DNA of 55,191 nucleotides from Nitrospirota bacterium (GTDB taxonomy: Bacteria; Nitrospirota; Nitrospiria; SBBL01; JAADHI01). Positions 17,169 to 26,309 of this stretch are shown one piece after another. The stretch is taken from contig JAJDBU010000038.1 of assembly GCA_029261195.1 (NCBI GenBank), forward strand, positions 1 to 55,191, read 5' to 3'. A program made the position numbers and the translations under genes. The notes under the pieces are model-generated. The model searched no databases and had not been told where the DNA came from. It saw only the letters and a list, made by a program, of their open reading frames with translations. The stretch's first letter is position 1. Each line of letters opens with the position of its first letter.

Positions 17169-17188
17169 TAAAATTGGGCACTTTCTAG
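17169..17188 (-). repeat. Dispersed 20-21-mer, copy 2
   Basis: On the minus strand it reads CTAGAAAGTG then CCCAATTTTA. It matches 7714-7734 except for one indel and one substitution. It lies in the leader of the CBS gene. Confidence 0.45.
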
Positions 17189-17196
17189 TTTAGGCT

Positions 17197-17225
17197 AAGC
17201 TAGCATCCGAATTTTTTCTTGTCAA
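17197..17225 (-). promoter_or_regulatory. Promoter for the CBS gene
   Basis: On the minus strand, TTGACA (17220-17225) and TAGCTT (17197-17202) with a 17-bp spacer, about 90 bp before the CBS start and just after obgE. Confidence 0.5.
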
Positions 17226-17264
17226 AATCGGAATATTTTTTTATAAGCCTCATGGAGATAAAGA

Positions 17265-18305
17265 CTAGAGACCATCTACCTTTTCCGATCCACCACGGTT
17301 CTGTTCGACCGCTTGTCCTAAAAAAAGGATGAGTTCTTTTGTGCCTTGTGTATTTGCGGAAGAGACCTCAAAAAAGGGGATGCCTTTTATTTTACAATAG
17401 TTGGAAATCGCACAGGCCTTCTGAGCGTCACCCGCAATATCGATCTTTGTTCCGGCCACCACAAAGGGTTTTTCTCCCATTTCAGGGTGGTAGCGTTCGA
17501 CCTCTTCACGGATCACTTCAAAATCATGAACAGGATCGCCTTCGGCCATTTCAGAGACATCAACCATGTGCAGTAAGATGGTGGTGCGTTCCAGGTGCTT
17601 CAAAAATTGAAGTCCTAAGCCCTTACCTTCATGCGCTCCCTCGATTAAACCGGGCACATCAGCAATCGTAAAGTGATAGCGACGTCCTCTCCGTGCGCCC
17701 CATGTGGCGACGCCCAGGTTCGGTTCTATTGTTGTAAAGGGGTAGTCAGCCACTTTTGGCCTGGCCTGAGTCACTGCGGCGATGAAAGAGGATTTTCCTG
17801 CATTTGGAAAGCCGACCAAACCGACATCAGCCAGAAGTTTTAACTCCAGCGACAACCAGCGTTCCTGCCCGGGTTCTCCTGGTTTTGCAAGCGTTGGGGC
17901 TCTGTTTGTAGAGGTTTTATAATGAATATTCCCCGGCCCGCCCCTACCGCCTTCGGCCACAATCGAGCGCTCACCCGCCTCAACGAGATCAGCCAGTACT
18001 TCACCACTGTCTTTGTCTTTAATGATCGTACCGATCGGTACCTTGATAATCCGGTCATCACTGCTTTTTCCGGATGAGCCGTGACCGCTGCCGTGCCGGG
18101 CATGTTTGACTTTATAGTGTTGTTGGTAGCGCAGATCAAGTAGTGTAGAAAGTTCGAGGGAGGCTTCAATGATGACGTCTCCCCCGCGTCCGCCGTCACC
18201 CCCGTCCGGCCCGCCGTGAGGGACACACTTTTCCCGCCGAAAGCTGGAACAGCCGTCACCGCCGTCGCCGGCTTTCACGAAAATCTTTACTTGATCGATA
18301 AACAT
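17265..18305 (-). CDS. obgE: GTPase Obg
   Basis: Essential ribosome-associated GTPase, 346 residues. The Gly-rich Obg domain covers 1-158 (many GGDGG-type turns), and the G domain follows with P loop GFPNAGKSS near 165-173, switch TTIEP, DVPGLIEGAHEG, NKxD-type GTKIDI and SSANTQG. No C-terminal OCT domain is present. It lies downstream of rplU-rpmA, the common arrangement, so it is probably cotranscribed with the ribosomal proteins. Confidence 0.97.
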   Translation of the reverse strand: MFIDQVKIFVKAGDGGDGCSSFRREKCVPHGGPDGGDGGRGGDVIIEASLELSTLLDLRYQQHYKVKHARHGSGHGSSGKSSDDRIIKVPIGTIIKDKDSGEVLADLVEAGERSIVAEGGRGGPGNIHYKTSTNRAPTLAKPGEPGQERWLSLELKLLADVGLVGFPNAGKSSFIAAVTQARPKVADYPFTTIEPNLGVATWGARRGRRYHFTIADVPGLIEGAHEGKGLGLQFLKHLERTTILLHMVDVSEMAEGDPVHDFEVIREEVERYHPEMGEKPFVVAGTKIDIAGDAQKACAISNYCKIKGIPFFEVSSANTQGTKELILFLGQAVEQNRGGSEKVDGL

Positions 18306-18421
18306 GGAAAAAGACTGAGAAGAGTTGCTTGCTATGGGTTTAAAGTGCGCGCTTTCTCTTCCAGGGAATCCACCAAAGAATTTTCCAGAGAGAAAGGGAG
18401 CAGACTCGAATCTGTGGTTCT

Positions 18422-18679
18422 TTAACTTGGAGGGTAGACGCTAACCCGTTTCCGGCTTCGGCCGTAACGTTCGAAGGTGACGATGCCGGTCTCCTTCGCA
18501 AAAAGCGTGTCATCTTTACCGATACCGACATTGGTACCGGGGTGAATCTTGGTGCCTCTCTGGCGGACCAGAATATTGCCTGCGAGGACGTGTTGACCGC
18601 CGAAGCGCTTGACGCCTAAGCGTTGTGCATTACTGTCGCGGCCGTTTCTTGAGGAGCCGACTCCCTTTTTATGCGCCAT
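18422..18679 (-). CDS. rpmA: 50S ribosomal protein L27
   Basis: 85 residues of standard L27 sequence: [20 protein letters not shown] at the start, then [22 protein letters not shown] and GKDDTLFA. The N-terminus begins directly with AHKKG, so the cleaved extension seen in Firmicutes is absent. It lies 3 bp after rplU and 116 bp before obgE. Confidence 0.98.
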   Translation of the reverse strand: MAHKKGVGSSRNGRDSNAQRLGVKRFGGQHVLAGNILVRQRGTKIHPGTNVGIGKDDTLFAKETGIVTFERYGRSRKRVSVYPPS

Positions 18680-18682
18680 GAA

Positions 18683-19009
18683 CTACTCCTTTACAGGTTC
18701 TGCTGTAATTTCTGCGATTTTCAGACGGGTGAAAGACTGACGATGTCCCTGTGTTCTCCGGTAATTTTTCCGTCGCTTCTTTTTAAAGACATGGATTTTT
18801 TTCCCACGCCCCTGTTCAGTCACTTCCGCCACAACCGAAGCACCTTCAAGTTTGTCCGGATCAAGGGTAAGGACCTCGTCGTCTTGCAGGAGGAGTACTG
18901 AAGTTAAGGTAATCGACTCACCTACATTGGCATCGCACTTTTCGACTTCGACCACATCACCGACAGCCACTCGATATTGTTTTCCGCCTGTCTCTACAAC
19001 CGCATGCAT
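18683..19009 (-). CDS. rplU: 50S ribosomal protein L21
   Basis: 108 residues. It starts AVVETGGKQYRVAVGD, the L21 hallmark, and has KKIHVFKKKRRKNYRRTQGHRQ near the C-terminus for 23S rRNA binding. The AGAGAGGTAATAAAG leader gives a ribosome binding site. A promoter-like TTGACA-N18-TAAGAA lies at 19052-19081. First gene of the rplU-rpmA-obgE unit. Confidence 0.98.
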   Translation of the reverse strand: MHAVVETGGKQYRVAVGDVVEVEKCDANVGESITLTSVLLLQDDEVLTLDPDKLEGASVVAEVTEQGRGKKIHVFKKKRRKNYRRTQGHRQSFTRLKIAEITAEPVKE

Positions 19010-19051
19010 CTTTATTACCTCTCTAAATAGAAAACCGCCACAAAGGACAGA

Positions 19052-19081
19052 TTCTTACCATATCAATTTCAGTCATGTCAA
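19052..19081 (-). promoter_or_regulatory. Candidate promoter for rplU-rpmA-obgE
   Basis: On the minus strand, TTGACA (19076-19081) and TAAGAA (19052-19057) with an 18-bp spacer, in the gap between the end of the pirin gene and rplU. Confidence 0.45.
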
Positions 19082-19086
19082 TAGAA

Positions 19087-19788
19087 TCAGGTCTGACGAA
19101 TGACGACAAGATGCACATCGGATTCTGTTTTTAGTTGAAGATGATTTCCACTGAGCAAATCTCCTTCAGAAAAAAGACTGCCGTCATCAGCAAGCGCCCG
19201 ACCTTTTGCAAAATAGATAACAAAGGATTCCTCAAAGGCAATCTCCTGGCCTGGATTCAACAAACCCACATCAATCAGGGTCTTGTTATTCAGGGTAAGT
19301 TCCTGTCCATCACTTGCAGACCTTCCTTCTGCACCACCATGCACGCGAGTCAATCTGCCCTTGGCGGGTCGGTACAAACGATAGGCTGCCTTCTCTCCTG
19401 CTTGATCCGGCAAGACCCAGAGTTGGAGCATCCGGTTTTTGGACTCATCCGGATTGACTTCATTGTGAAAAAATCCCTCTCCTCCCGAACGCTGTACCTG
19501 GACGACAGGCGCAATCAACTCCTGCCCATGTTCCAATGAGCCTTCGTGCATCAGCCGTCCTTCCAGCATAACTGAAATCACATCGACTTCCTGGTGATGG
19601 TGCATCCGGGTATCCCCTTTGGGGTTAAACCGTGCGTCGGCCATATAAACAAAATTGCCAAGTCCGGGATGTGTTCCCGGATTCGCGTGTTCCCCCCAAA
19701 GCCGTGGCGCCATGACCAGGCGGTGTTCCCGAAGCCCGGCAAAACCACCCAGATGCAGTTCATCCCGCCTTATAATTGATGCTGTCAT
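19087..19788 (-). CDS. Pirin family protein (YhhW/quercetinase-like bicupin)
   Basis: 233 residues from ATG 19788, chosen because AGGAGGAGG lies 4 bp upstream; the frame extends 8 codons further with no such site. The N-terminal cupin is recognisable from FADARFNPKGDTRMHHHQEVDVISVMLEG-type sequence (metal ligands in THMHHHQE-like context) and QVQRSGGEGFFHNEVNP. The C-terminal cupin is less conserved. Pirins of the YhhW type can oxidise quercetin or act in stress responses; the true substrate is unknown. It lies 82 bp downstream of the CDGSH gene and is probably in the same redox-linked unit. Confidence 0.88.
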   Translation of the reverse strand: MTASIIRRDELHLGGFAGLREHRLVMAPRLWGEHANPGTHPGLGNFVYMADARFNPKGDTRMHHHQEVDVISVMLEGRLMHEGSLEHGQELIAPVVQVQRSGGEGFFHNEVNPDESKNRMLQLWVLPDQAGEKAAYRLYRPAKGRLTRVHGGAEGRSASDGQELTLNNKTLIDVGLLNPGQEIAFEESFVIYFAKGRALADDGSLFSEGDLLSGNHLQLKTESDVHLVVIRQT

Positions 19789-19870
19789 CAACCTCCTCCT
19801 TGTCGCCCTCAAGAAAACAAGGGGGCAAGACCGCTACTTCCGTTCAAGCCCCCCAAAGAAACGCCCTAAC

Positions 19871-20101
19871 TCAAAGCCTTGTGTGGGTCCCGTCACAATA
19901 GGGCGGGTTTTTTGTTTCTCTGCATCCACACCAAGCCACTTTTTTTGCCGCTTCCAGGCTAACCTTGATTGGCGTTTTTCCTGTATTCAGGCGCTCGTGG
20001 GAGCCATCGCAATAGGGTTCGTTTTCTGTTTTTCCACATCGGCACCAATATTTTTCGCCCGCTTCCTCTGATTTTATGTAAGGCCGTTTCTGTATCGCCA
20101 T
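19871..20101 (-). CDS. Double CDGSH iron-sulfur domain protein
   Basis: 76 residues holding two complete CDGSH zinc-finger-like motifs: [16 protein letters not shown] (about 20-35) and [16 protein letters not shown] (about 58-73). Each has the C-x-C-x8-9-C-D-G-x-H pattern that binds a redox-active 2Fe-2S cluster with three Cys and one His. A tandem pair in one chain is a known bacterial type. It is divergent from the HxlR regulator with operator-like repeats between them, so it is probably under that regulator's control. Confidence 0.93.
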   Translation of the reverse strand: MAIQKRPYIKSEEAGEKYWCRCGKTENEPYCDGSHERLNTGKTPIKVSLEAAKKVAWCGCRETKNPPYCDGTHTRL

Positions 20102-20149
20102 GAAGATTCTCCTTTTTTTTGATGGTTTATTTTTCTTCCGTCAATATGC

Positions 20150-20223
20150 TAGTTTCATACCATCTATTTGTTTATTTTGTAAAGTATGTACTGTTAACGC
20201 AGTTACTTACATATATGAAACTA
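20150..20223. promoter_or_regulatory. Operator-like inverted repeats in the CDGSH/HxlR divergent region
   Basis: TAGTTTCATA (20150-20159) is mirrored exactly by TATGAAACTA (20214-20223), 54 bp apart. Between them lies an imperfect palindrome of GTATGTACTG / CAGTTACTTAC around TTAACG. Sites built from GTAxGTAC/GTTAC-like halves are typical of HxlR-family regulators. It probably serves both the regulator (plus) and the CDGSH gene (minus). Confidence 0.5.
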
Positions 20224-20240
20224 AAGAGGAATTGTGCAAT

Positions 20241-20534
20241 ATGGAAGCAAATTGTCCGGTAGAAAAAACCCTAATGGCCATTGGGGGGCGATGGAAGGTT
20301 TTGATCTTAAGAGAACTTTTCAATGGGACCAAACGTTTTGGTGAGCTAAACCGTGGCCTCGAACGCATTAGCCAGAAAATGCTAACCCAGCAGCTTCGTG
20401 AGATGGAAAAAGATGGCATCGTTCACAGAAAGGTCTTTCCACAAATTCCGCCTAAAGTCGAATACTCCCTCACTCCACTTGGAAGAAGCCTGGAACCGGT
20501 CCTGAAGGCGATGCACACATGGGGGCTGAGGTAG
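20241..20534 (+). CDS. HxlR-family transcriptional regulator
   Basis: 97 residues from ATG 20241, preceded by AGAGGAATT; the frame runs upstream to 20100 but that part is low-complexity and covers the operator. The winged-helix HxlR domain is clear: [20 protein letters not shown] (4-23), [24 protein letters not shown] (recognition helix) and [21 protein letters not shown]. Cys5 sits where YodB/HypR-type family members carry their redox-sensing Cys, so thiol or electrophile sensing is plausible. It probably controls the divergent CDGSH gene and itself. Confidence 0.88.
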   Translation: MEANCPVEKTLMAIGGRWKVLILRELFNGTKRFGELNRGLERISQKMLTQQLREMEKDGIVHRKVFPQIPPKVEYSLTPLGRSLEPVLKAMHTWGLR

Positions 20535-20608
20535 GCTTCGCCTATCAATTCACATTAAGTCAGTCCATCCCTTTTTCCCGAAGTGAAAATTAAAAAATAT
20601 TTCAAAAA

Positions 20609-20636
20609 ATGTAAATTGCCAACCGGCAATCTACAT
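20609..20636. repeat. 12-bp inverted repeat with one mismatch
   Basis: ATGTAAATTGCC pairs with GGCAATCTACAT around AACC (11 of 12 positions). On the minus strand it is followed by TTTTTTG and then a further T-rich run, as in an intrinsic terminator, but no minus-strand gene ends there. On the plus strand it could be an operator for the downstream membrane-protein gene. Confidence 0.4.
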
Positions 20637-20729
20637 CGACAAATGGACGGAAAATTCTTCTTCAAAATCATTCAAAATGCCACATATAAGTCATCAGCAG
20701 ATTTAACTCCTTTTCCACTATTCTGAACA

Positions 20730-21698
20730 ATGATTCGGCCTAGGATCATGAAGGCAATTAGACTTTGCCTACGCATGCTAGGTTACGCGACAGGCATCGT
20801 CCTATTGATGAGTTTGGCCTGGCACCTATGGTATCACCCGGCGGAAATCAGACGTCTAGCTGAAATATCGCTGCCTACTCTTGCCTCGGTGTTGATCGCA
20901 CAACTTGCCGCTTACATCATTCAAGTGGGGACAACATGGTGGCTCACAAGAATTTTTATTCCGGCCCTGGGCCTGTGGGAGTATTTCCTTGTCTCGTCCA
21001 GTGGTTTTGTTATCGGCATGTATGGTCTTCCCGGCACCAGTTACGCCGTCAAAACTATTTATTGCAAGCAGCGATATGGCTTTTCCCATATCGGCTTTCT
21101 CGCGATCAATATAGTGATAGGACTGCTCGCTCTCTTCACAGCAGGCACTGTAGCGTGTGGCGCTCTAACACTGATAGGGTTTGGTGGCAATCCTGTTCAT
21201 ATCGGGCTGTGGCTGCTGGCTATCGGGCTTACCCTTGGGGCGATCATTGTCCTAGTCATGGTAGACAAGGTCCTACCCTTGGTCCATTTTGAGAAAACAG
21301 CCAGATTCACCGAATTCTATCGGCAAATTATCCAGGATCATGTGGGACTCCGCTTGGTATTGATTTCCCTGACATTTCGCAGTGTATTTAGTTTTTTTGG
21401 CTTCGGCTTATTATTCTATGCTCTTGGTGGTGGTAGCCTGCTGGCGGGGGGAACGATTGACGCCTTATCGACACTGCTTCGACTTGTGCGCATCACCCCT
21501 GGCAATCTGGGCATTTACGAATGGTCGGTTGCTAGCTTGGGACAATGGCTTGATGCCTCCTTGGCGACTGGATTAATCGCTGCGGGCCTCTATCGCTTGA
21601 TCGGTCTCTTGGTCGTCACATCAACAGCCCTTGTCGGTCAGTTAATTGCGCGAATCATTGGTTTTACACCTGTAAATGATTCATCGAATCTACAATGA
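20730..21698 (+). CDS. Lysylphosphatidylglycerol synthase TM region/UPF0104-like membrane protein
   Basis: 322-residue polytopic inner-membrane protein with seven or eight hydrophobic segments. It has the family pattern of the PF03706 group: an early VGTTWWLTRIF segment, an YGLPGTSYAVKTIY loop and RITPGNLGIYEWSVASLG near residue 254, equivalent to the PGGLGxxE motif. Members are flippase or transferase-like proteins near lipid or glycan genes. No synthetase domain is attached. The initiator is taken as ATG 20730; ATG 20748 (MKAIRLCLRM) is an equally possible start. The gene stands alone. Confidence 0.75.
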   Translation: MIRPRIMKAIRLCLRMLGYATGIVLLMSLAWHLWYHPAEIRRLAEISLPTLASVLIAQLAAYIIQVGTTWWLTRIFIPALGLWEYFLVSSSGFVIGMYGLPGTSYAVKTIYCKQRYGFSHIGFLAINIVIGLLALFTAGTVACGALTLIGFGGNPVHIGLWLLAIGLTLGAIIVLVMVDKVLPLVHFEKTARFTEFYRQIIQDHVGLRLVLISLTFRSVFSFFGFGLLFYALGGGSLLAGGTIDALSTLLRLVRITPGNLGIYEWSVASLGQWLDASLATGLIAAGLYRLIGLLVVTSTALVGQLIARIIGFTPVNDSSNLQ

Positions 21699-21785
21699 TT
21701 TCATCCAAATTAGAGCCTGTTCTCACCTTTCTGCTACAATCACCGGGAGAAAGTATTGATGTCGGATTAAGGAGGATCAAGAAAA

Positions 21786-23408
21786 ATGCCCAATCAATAT
21801 GAAGAAATATTCCCGATCAAAGAAGATCTGACTCACTACCGCCTACTCACGACGGCCCATCTCTCCCTCAAATCCTTTGAGGGCATAGAAATCCTGTCTA
21901 TTGCACCCGAAGGCTTGACTCTTCTTGCGGAAGCCGCCTTTACGGATGTGGCTCACATGCTGAGGTCTTCGCATCTAACGCTGCTCTCTCAGATATTGGA
22001 TGATCCGGAAAGTTCTGAAAATGATCGCTATGTTGCCAACCAACTGCTGAAGAATGCAGTGATCGCCTCAGAAGGCATTTTCCCGCTCTGTCAGGATACC
22101 GGGACGGCGATTGTGATGGGGAAAAAAGGACGACAGATTTGGACGGACTTCTCAGATGAAGAAGCCCTTTCGGATGAAGCCGCTCTTTCCCAGGGCATTC
22201 TCAAGGCTTACAGCAAGAATAACCTCCGCTATTCACAGAATGCCCCGATCACAATGTACGAAGAAAAAAACACCGGCAATAACCTGCCCGCCCAGATCGA
22301 ACTTTACGCAAGCGGCAAACAGTCATATCAGTTTCTTTTTATGGCGAAGGGCGGTGGCTCGGCCAACAAAACCTTTCTTTACCAGCAAACCAAGGCCGTC
22401 TTAAACCCGACAACCTTGCTGAACTTCATGAAAGAAAAAATGAAGACCCTCGGCACCTCGGCTTGTCCTCCTTATCATCTGGCCTTTGTCATTGGAGGCA
22501 CCTCTGCCGAGATGACCCTTAAAACTGTCAAGCTGGCCTCTGCTGGCTACCTCGACCAACTGCCGACGACGGGAAGCGCATCAGGTCATGCCTTCCGGGA
22601 TTTAGAGACCGAAGCGGCGGTGATGAAGGTTTCACAAGAACTCGGCATCGGGGCACAATTTGGCGGAAAGCATTTCTGCCTTGATGCCCGCGTCATCCGC
22701 CTGCCAAGGCACGGTGCCTCCTGTCCCATCGGCCTGGGCGTGAGTTGCAGCGCCGACAGGAATATCAAAGGGAAGATTACCCGAGATGGAATCTTTTTAG
22801 AACAGCTTGAAAGCAACCCGGCGCAATATCTGAGAGGCCAGGTGGCCCTGAAATCAAAGGCCATCCGGATTGATTTGAATCAGCCGATGTCCGAAATTCA
22901 GGCGATTTTGAGCAAATATCCCGTCGCCACCCGACTTTCCCTTTCCGGCAAGATTGTTGTTGCGCGAGACATTGCCCATGCGAAACTGAAAGAACGACTC
23001 GATCAGGGAGAGGATCTTCCAGACTATTTCAAGGATCACCCCATCTACTATGCCGGTCCGGCAAAAACCCCGAAAGGTTTTGCCTCCGGCTCCTTCGGGC
23101 CAACCACTGCGGGACGTATGGATGCCTATGTCCCTCTCTTTCAGGAACAAGGCGGATCGTTGGTAATGCTGGCAAAAGGGAATCGTTCAAAAGGGGTGAC
23201 TGATGCCTGTCGCAAAAATGGCGGATTTTATCTGGGTTCCATAGGCGGTCCGGCAGGCCTTCTCGGCAAGGAATGTATTCTTGAAGTCAAAATCATCGCC
23301 TATGAAGAACTCGGCATGGAAGCCATCTTCATGATCACCGTCAAAGATTTTCCCGCCTTCATCATCGTCGATGACAAAGGCAATGACTTTTATGAAGGGC
23401 TGTTGTAG
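21786..23408 (+). CDS. Class I fumarate hydratase (4Fe-4S, fused form)
   Basis: 540 residues. Interconverts fumarate and malate in the TCA cycle. The alpha and beta halves are fused as in FumA/FumB. The probable cluster ligands are Cys102 (FPLCQDTGT), Cys227 ([10 protein letters not shown]) and Cys321 (GVSC); their spacing fits the known class I pattern. The C-terminal half has [21 protein letters not shown] and [22 protein letters not shown] ribosome binding site precedes the ATG. Being oxygen-sensitive, it suggests a low-oxygen or facultative lifestyle. A CysZ-like gene follows 14 bp later. Confidence 0.95.
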   Translation: MPNQYEEIFPIKEDLTHYRLLTTAHLSLKSFEGIEILSIAPEGLTLLAEAAFTDVAHMLRSSHLTLLSQILDDPESSENDRYVANQLLKNAVIASEGIFPLCQDTGTAIVMGKKGRQIWTDFSDEEALSDEAALSQGILKAYSKNNLRYSQNAPITMYEEKNTGNNLPAQIELYASGKQSYQFLFMAKGGGSANKTFLYQQTKAVLNPTTLLNFMKEKMKTLGTSACPPYHLAFVIGGTSAEMTLKTVKLASAGYLDQLPTTGSASGHAFRDLETEAAVMKVSQELGIGAQFGGKHFCLDARVIRLPRHGASCPIGLGVSCSADRNIKGKITRDGIFLEQLESNPAQYLRGQVALKSKAIRIDLNQPMSEIQAILSKYPVATRLSLSGKIVVARDIAHAKLKERLDQGEDLPDYFKDHPIYYAGPAKTPKGFASGSFGPTTAGRMDAYVPLFQEQGGSLVMLAKGNRSKGVTDACRKNGGFYLGSIGGPAGLLGKECILEVKIIAYEELGMEAIFMITVKDFPAFIIVDDKGNDFYEGLL

Positions 23409-23422
23409 CCCCGTATAACTTT

Positions 23423-24154
23423 ATGCGAGGCAACCCCTTTACAGGCGCAGGATACTTTTTGCGCGGTTTTAGCCTGATCCGGATGCAGGGCATCCGCCAG
23501 TATGTATTGATTCCCCTCGCCATTAATATCTTTCTCTTCACGCTCTTGATTATCTTCGGGGCGGGGCAGTTTTCCAATCTCATGGCATGGCTCCTACCCG
23601 CATCGCTTGACTGGCTCTCATGGTTGCTTTGGCCGATATTTGCCCTTGCCGTGTCGACTGTCATTTTTTTTACCTTTATTCTGATCGGCAACCTGATTGC
23701 TGCGCCTTTTAATGCAGCGCTTTCCGAGGCCGTCGAGGCCCGGCTCAGAGGCAATCGAGTGAAGGAGGGCACAGACTGGCAGGCCATTCTCTCAAATCTG
23801 TGGCCCGCTCTGCTTTCGGAATTTAAAAAAATCGCTTATTTTCTCAAGTGGGCCTTGCCCATTCTCATCCTCTTCGTCATCCCTGTTGTGAATATCATTG
23901 CCCCTTTCATCTGGATTTTTTTCAGTGCCTGGATGCTGGCCCTGGAATATACCGATTATCCAATGGGCAATCATGGCATTCTGTTTGAAAATCAGAAGCT
24001 GAGATTAAAAGAAAAGCCATTGATGGTACTAGGCTTTGGGGGGGTAGCCCTTTTGATGATGATGGTTCCGATTGTCAATTTTATGGCAATGCCAACTGCT
24101 GTCGCCGGTGCAACCGTGATGTGGATAGAAGGCTTTGAGCAGCCTTCGGATTAA
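23423..24154 (+). CDS. cysZ: CysZ/EI24-family membrane protein
   Basis: 243-residue inner-membrane protein related to the sulfate permease CysZ. It has GAGYFLRGFSLIR at the start, four main hydrophobic segments, LIGNLIAAPFNAALSEAVE (near 90-108) and the hallmark YTDYPMGNHG (near 176-185). CysZ brings sulfate in for cysteine synthesis, but no other sulfate assimilation gene is nearby, so the substrate is uncertain. It is probably cotranscribed with the fumarase and ends in a 4-bp convergent overlap with the symporter gene. Confidence 0.85.
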   Translation: MRGNPFTGAGYFLRGFSLIRMQGIRQYVLIPLAINIFLFTLLIIFGAGQFSNLMAWLLPASLDWLSWLLWPIFALAVSTVIFFTFILIGNLIAAPFNAALSEAVEARLRGNRVKEGTDWQAILSNLWPALLSEFKKIAYFLKWALPILILFVIPVVNIIAPFIWIFFSAWMLALEYTDYPMGNHGILFENQKLRLKEKPLMVLGFGGVALLMMMVPIVNFMAMPTAVAGATVMWIEGFEQPSD

Positions 24155-25833
24155 TTCTCCAGAGGCACACGAATCCGCTCGACCAGTGCCCGTATTTCGT
24201 CCGGCGGCGGAGGCGTCACACGCGAAACGGCATTCGCAATCGCAAAGTTGAGCAACATGCCGAGGGCGCCGATGCCCTCAGGTGAGATGCCGAACCACCA
24301 ATGCTCTGCACTGTTCAGTTCGGGGTGAATAAATTTGAAATAGATAATGTAAGCGGCGGTAAAGACAATGCCCACAACCATGCCGCTAATCGCGCCCTGT
24401 CGATTCATTCGTGTTGAAAAGATGCCCATGACGATGGCGGGAAAGAAAGAGGCCGCGGCCAGACCGAAGGCAAATGCAACCACCTGGGCGACAAAACCGG
24501 GCGGGTGAAGCCCGAAATAACCGGCGATCAAAACCGCCCCTCCCGCAGCAATCCTTGCCGCCATCAACTCCTGCTTTGCCCCAATGTCCGGCATCAACTC
24601 CTTTTTTAAGAGGTCATGGGCAATAGATGTGGAAATGACCAGCAGCAGACCGGCGGCGGTTGAAAGGGCAGCGGCAAGCCCTCCGGCGGCCACCAGGCCG
24701 ACCACCCAGTTCGGGAGCTTTGCGATTTCCGGATTGGCCAGAACCATGATGTCCCGATCAATCGTCAATTCGTTTTTAATTTCTGATTTCGGGCCGCGAT
24801 ACTGAATTTGCCCGTCCCCGTTCAAATCTTCAAATTTGATCAAGCCCGTCTTTTCCCAGTTTTTAAACCACTCGGGTGCCGCGCTGTATTCAATGTTTGA
24901 AATCGTGGTTAGCAGGTTGGTTCGGGCAAAAGCGGCAAGGGCAGGGGCGGTCGTGTAAAGCAGAGCGATGAAAAGCAAGGCCCATCCGGCAGAGCTGCGG
25001 GCGGCAGCGACTTTTTTTACGGTATAGAAACGGACAATGACATGGGGCAGTCCCGCCGTTCCAACCATGAGTGCGGCGGTGATAAAAAACATATCGATGG
25101 TCGATTTGCTGCCGTCGGTGTAGGTGTTAAAACCCAGCTCCTGACTCAAGCCGTTTAAGCGGTCGAGCAGGTAGATACCGGAGCCGTCGGCCATCGTTCC
25201 GCCAAAGCCGATCTGCGGAATAATGTGTCCCGTCATCAGGAGAGAAATAAAGATGGCGGGCACAAGATAAGCAAAAATCAACACACAATATTGGGCAATC
25301 TGGGTGTAGGTAATGCCCTTCATCCCGCCCAGAACGGCATAAAAAAAGACAATGCCCATGCCGATCAGCACGCCCAGGGTGATATCGACATTTAAAAATC
25401 TGGAAAAAACGATGCCGACCCCTCGCATCTGCCCGGCAACGTAGGTGAATGAAATAAAGATGGCACAGATAATGGCCACGAAGCGGGCGGTCTGCGAATA
25501 GTAGCGGTCACCGACAAAATCGGGTACGGTGAATTTTCCGAATTTTCGGAGGTAGGGGGCGAGCAGGAGGGCGAGCAGCACGTAACCGCCCGTCCATCCC
25601 ATCAGGTAGACCGAACCGTCCCGTCCCATGAATGAGATCAGGCCTGCCATTGAAATAAAGGAGGCAGCGCTCATCCAGTCCGCAGCGGTCGCCATACCGT
25701 TTAAAAGTGGCGGTATTCCTTTGCCAGCGACGTAAAAATCAGCCCTGGAACTCGCCCTTGCCCAGATGGCGATGCCGATGTACAAAGCAAAGGAGAGGCC
25801 GACCATAATGTAGGTCCAGCTTTGTACGCTCAA
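24151..25833 (-). CDS. Sodium:solute symporter large subunit (VC_2705/ActP-like)
   Basis: 560-residue SSS-family transporter with about 13 membrane helices: SWTYIMVGLSFALYIGIAIWARA, the AADWMSAASFISMAG motif (near 50-64), AGQMRGVGIVFSRF, and GVLIGMGIVFFYAVLGGMKGITYTQIAQY (substrate/Na+ region). An insert with an EF-like DLNGDGQIQYRG motif lies near residue 335. It pairs with the DUF4212 small subunit directly upstream (4-bp overlap), which is diagnostic of the VC_2705 subfamily. Small carboxylates such as acetate are plausible substrates; this is not proven for the subfamily. Confidence 0.93.
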   Translation of the reverse strand: MSVQSWTYIMVGLSFALYIGIAIWARASSRADFYVAGKGIPPLLNGMATAADWMSAASFISMAGLISFMGRDGSVYLMGWTGGYVLLALLLAPYLRKFGKFTVPDFVGDRYYSQTARFVAIICAIFISFTYVAGQMRGVGIVFSRFLNVDITLGVLIGMGIVFFYAVLGGMKGITYTQIAQYCVLIFAYLVPAIFISLLMTGHIIPQIGFGGTMADGSGIYLLDRLNGLSQELGFNTYTDGSKSTIDMFFITAALMVGTAGLPHVIVRFYTVKKVAAARSSAGWALLFIALLYTTAPALAAFARTNLLTTISNIEYSAAPEWFKNWEKTGLIKFEDLNGDGQIQYRGPKSEIKNELTIDRDIMVLANPEIAKLPNWVVGLVAAGGLAAALSTAAGLLLVISTSIAHDLLKKELMPDIGAKQELMAARIAAGGAVLIAGYFGLHPPGFVAQVVAFAFGLAAASFFPAIVMGIFSTRMNRQGAISGMVVGIVFTAAYIIYFKFIHPELNSAEHWWFGISPEGIGALGMLLNFAIANAVSRVTPPPPDEIRALVERIRVPLEN

Positions 25834-26117
25834 AGGCTGCTGTCTCCCCGTTTTTCTTGTTCATCAAGTCCGTGCGCTTTGTCGAGCCCTTTCATGAGTT
25901 GCACATAGACAAAAATCAGAACAACAAAGACGTAGATTGCCCCCTGTTGCGCAAACCAGAAACCGAGATAAAAACCACCGATCCGAATACGATTGAGCTC
26001 TTCGACAAAAAGGATGCCGCAGCCGTAAGAAACAATGAACCAGACTGTAAGTAATGTCGCCAGATAGCGCAGGTTTGTCTTCCAGTAAGTGTTCGTATGA
26101 TTGTCTTTTGTCATCAT
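25830..26117 (-). CDS. DUF4212 small subunit of the sodium:solute symporter
   Basis: 95 residues with two membrane helices (about 17-38 and 50-72; FYLGFWFAQQGAIYVFVVLIFVYV) and the YWKTNLRYLATLLTVWF N-terminus typical of the family. It overlaps the large subunit by 4 bp (ATGA), so both are translated in a coupled way. Confidence 0.92.
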   Translation of the reverse strand: MMTKDNHTNTYWKTNLRYLATLLTVWFIVSYGCGILFVEELNRIRIGGFYLGFWFAQQGAIYVFVVLIFVYVQLMKGLDKAHGLDEQEKRGDSSL

Positions 26118-26309
26118 TTAGGCGTCATGGGAATGCAATGCATCTTCATGGTCTCAGGCGTGGAGAATCATATATTGGCAGGGTGATTTATTCAAGATCG
26201 GGAAAATATTTTTGTAGAAATTTTTGCTTTTTTTGAACTGTTGTAACCTGCTATGGTTGACAGGAAGTCACCAAAGCTTAACCCACTCTAATGGAGGAAA
26301 GTAAATAGG

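Noticed and set aside
20100-20240. N-terminal extension of the HxlR regulator
   Set aside because: It would cover the operator region, overlaps the divergent CDGSH start and is not HxlR-like; ATG 20241 has a ribosome binding site.
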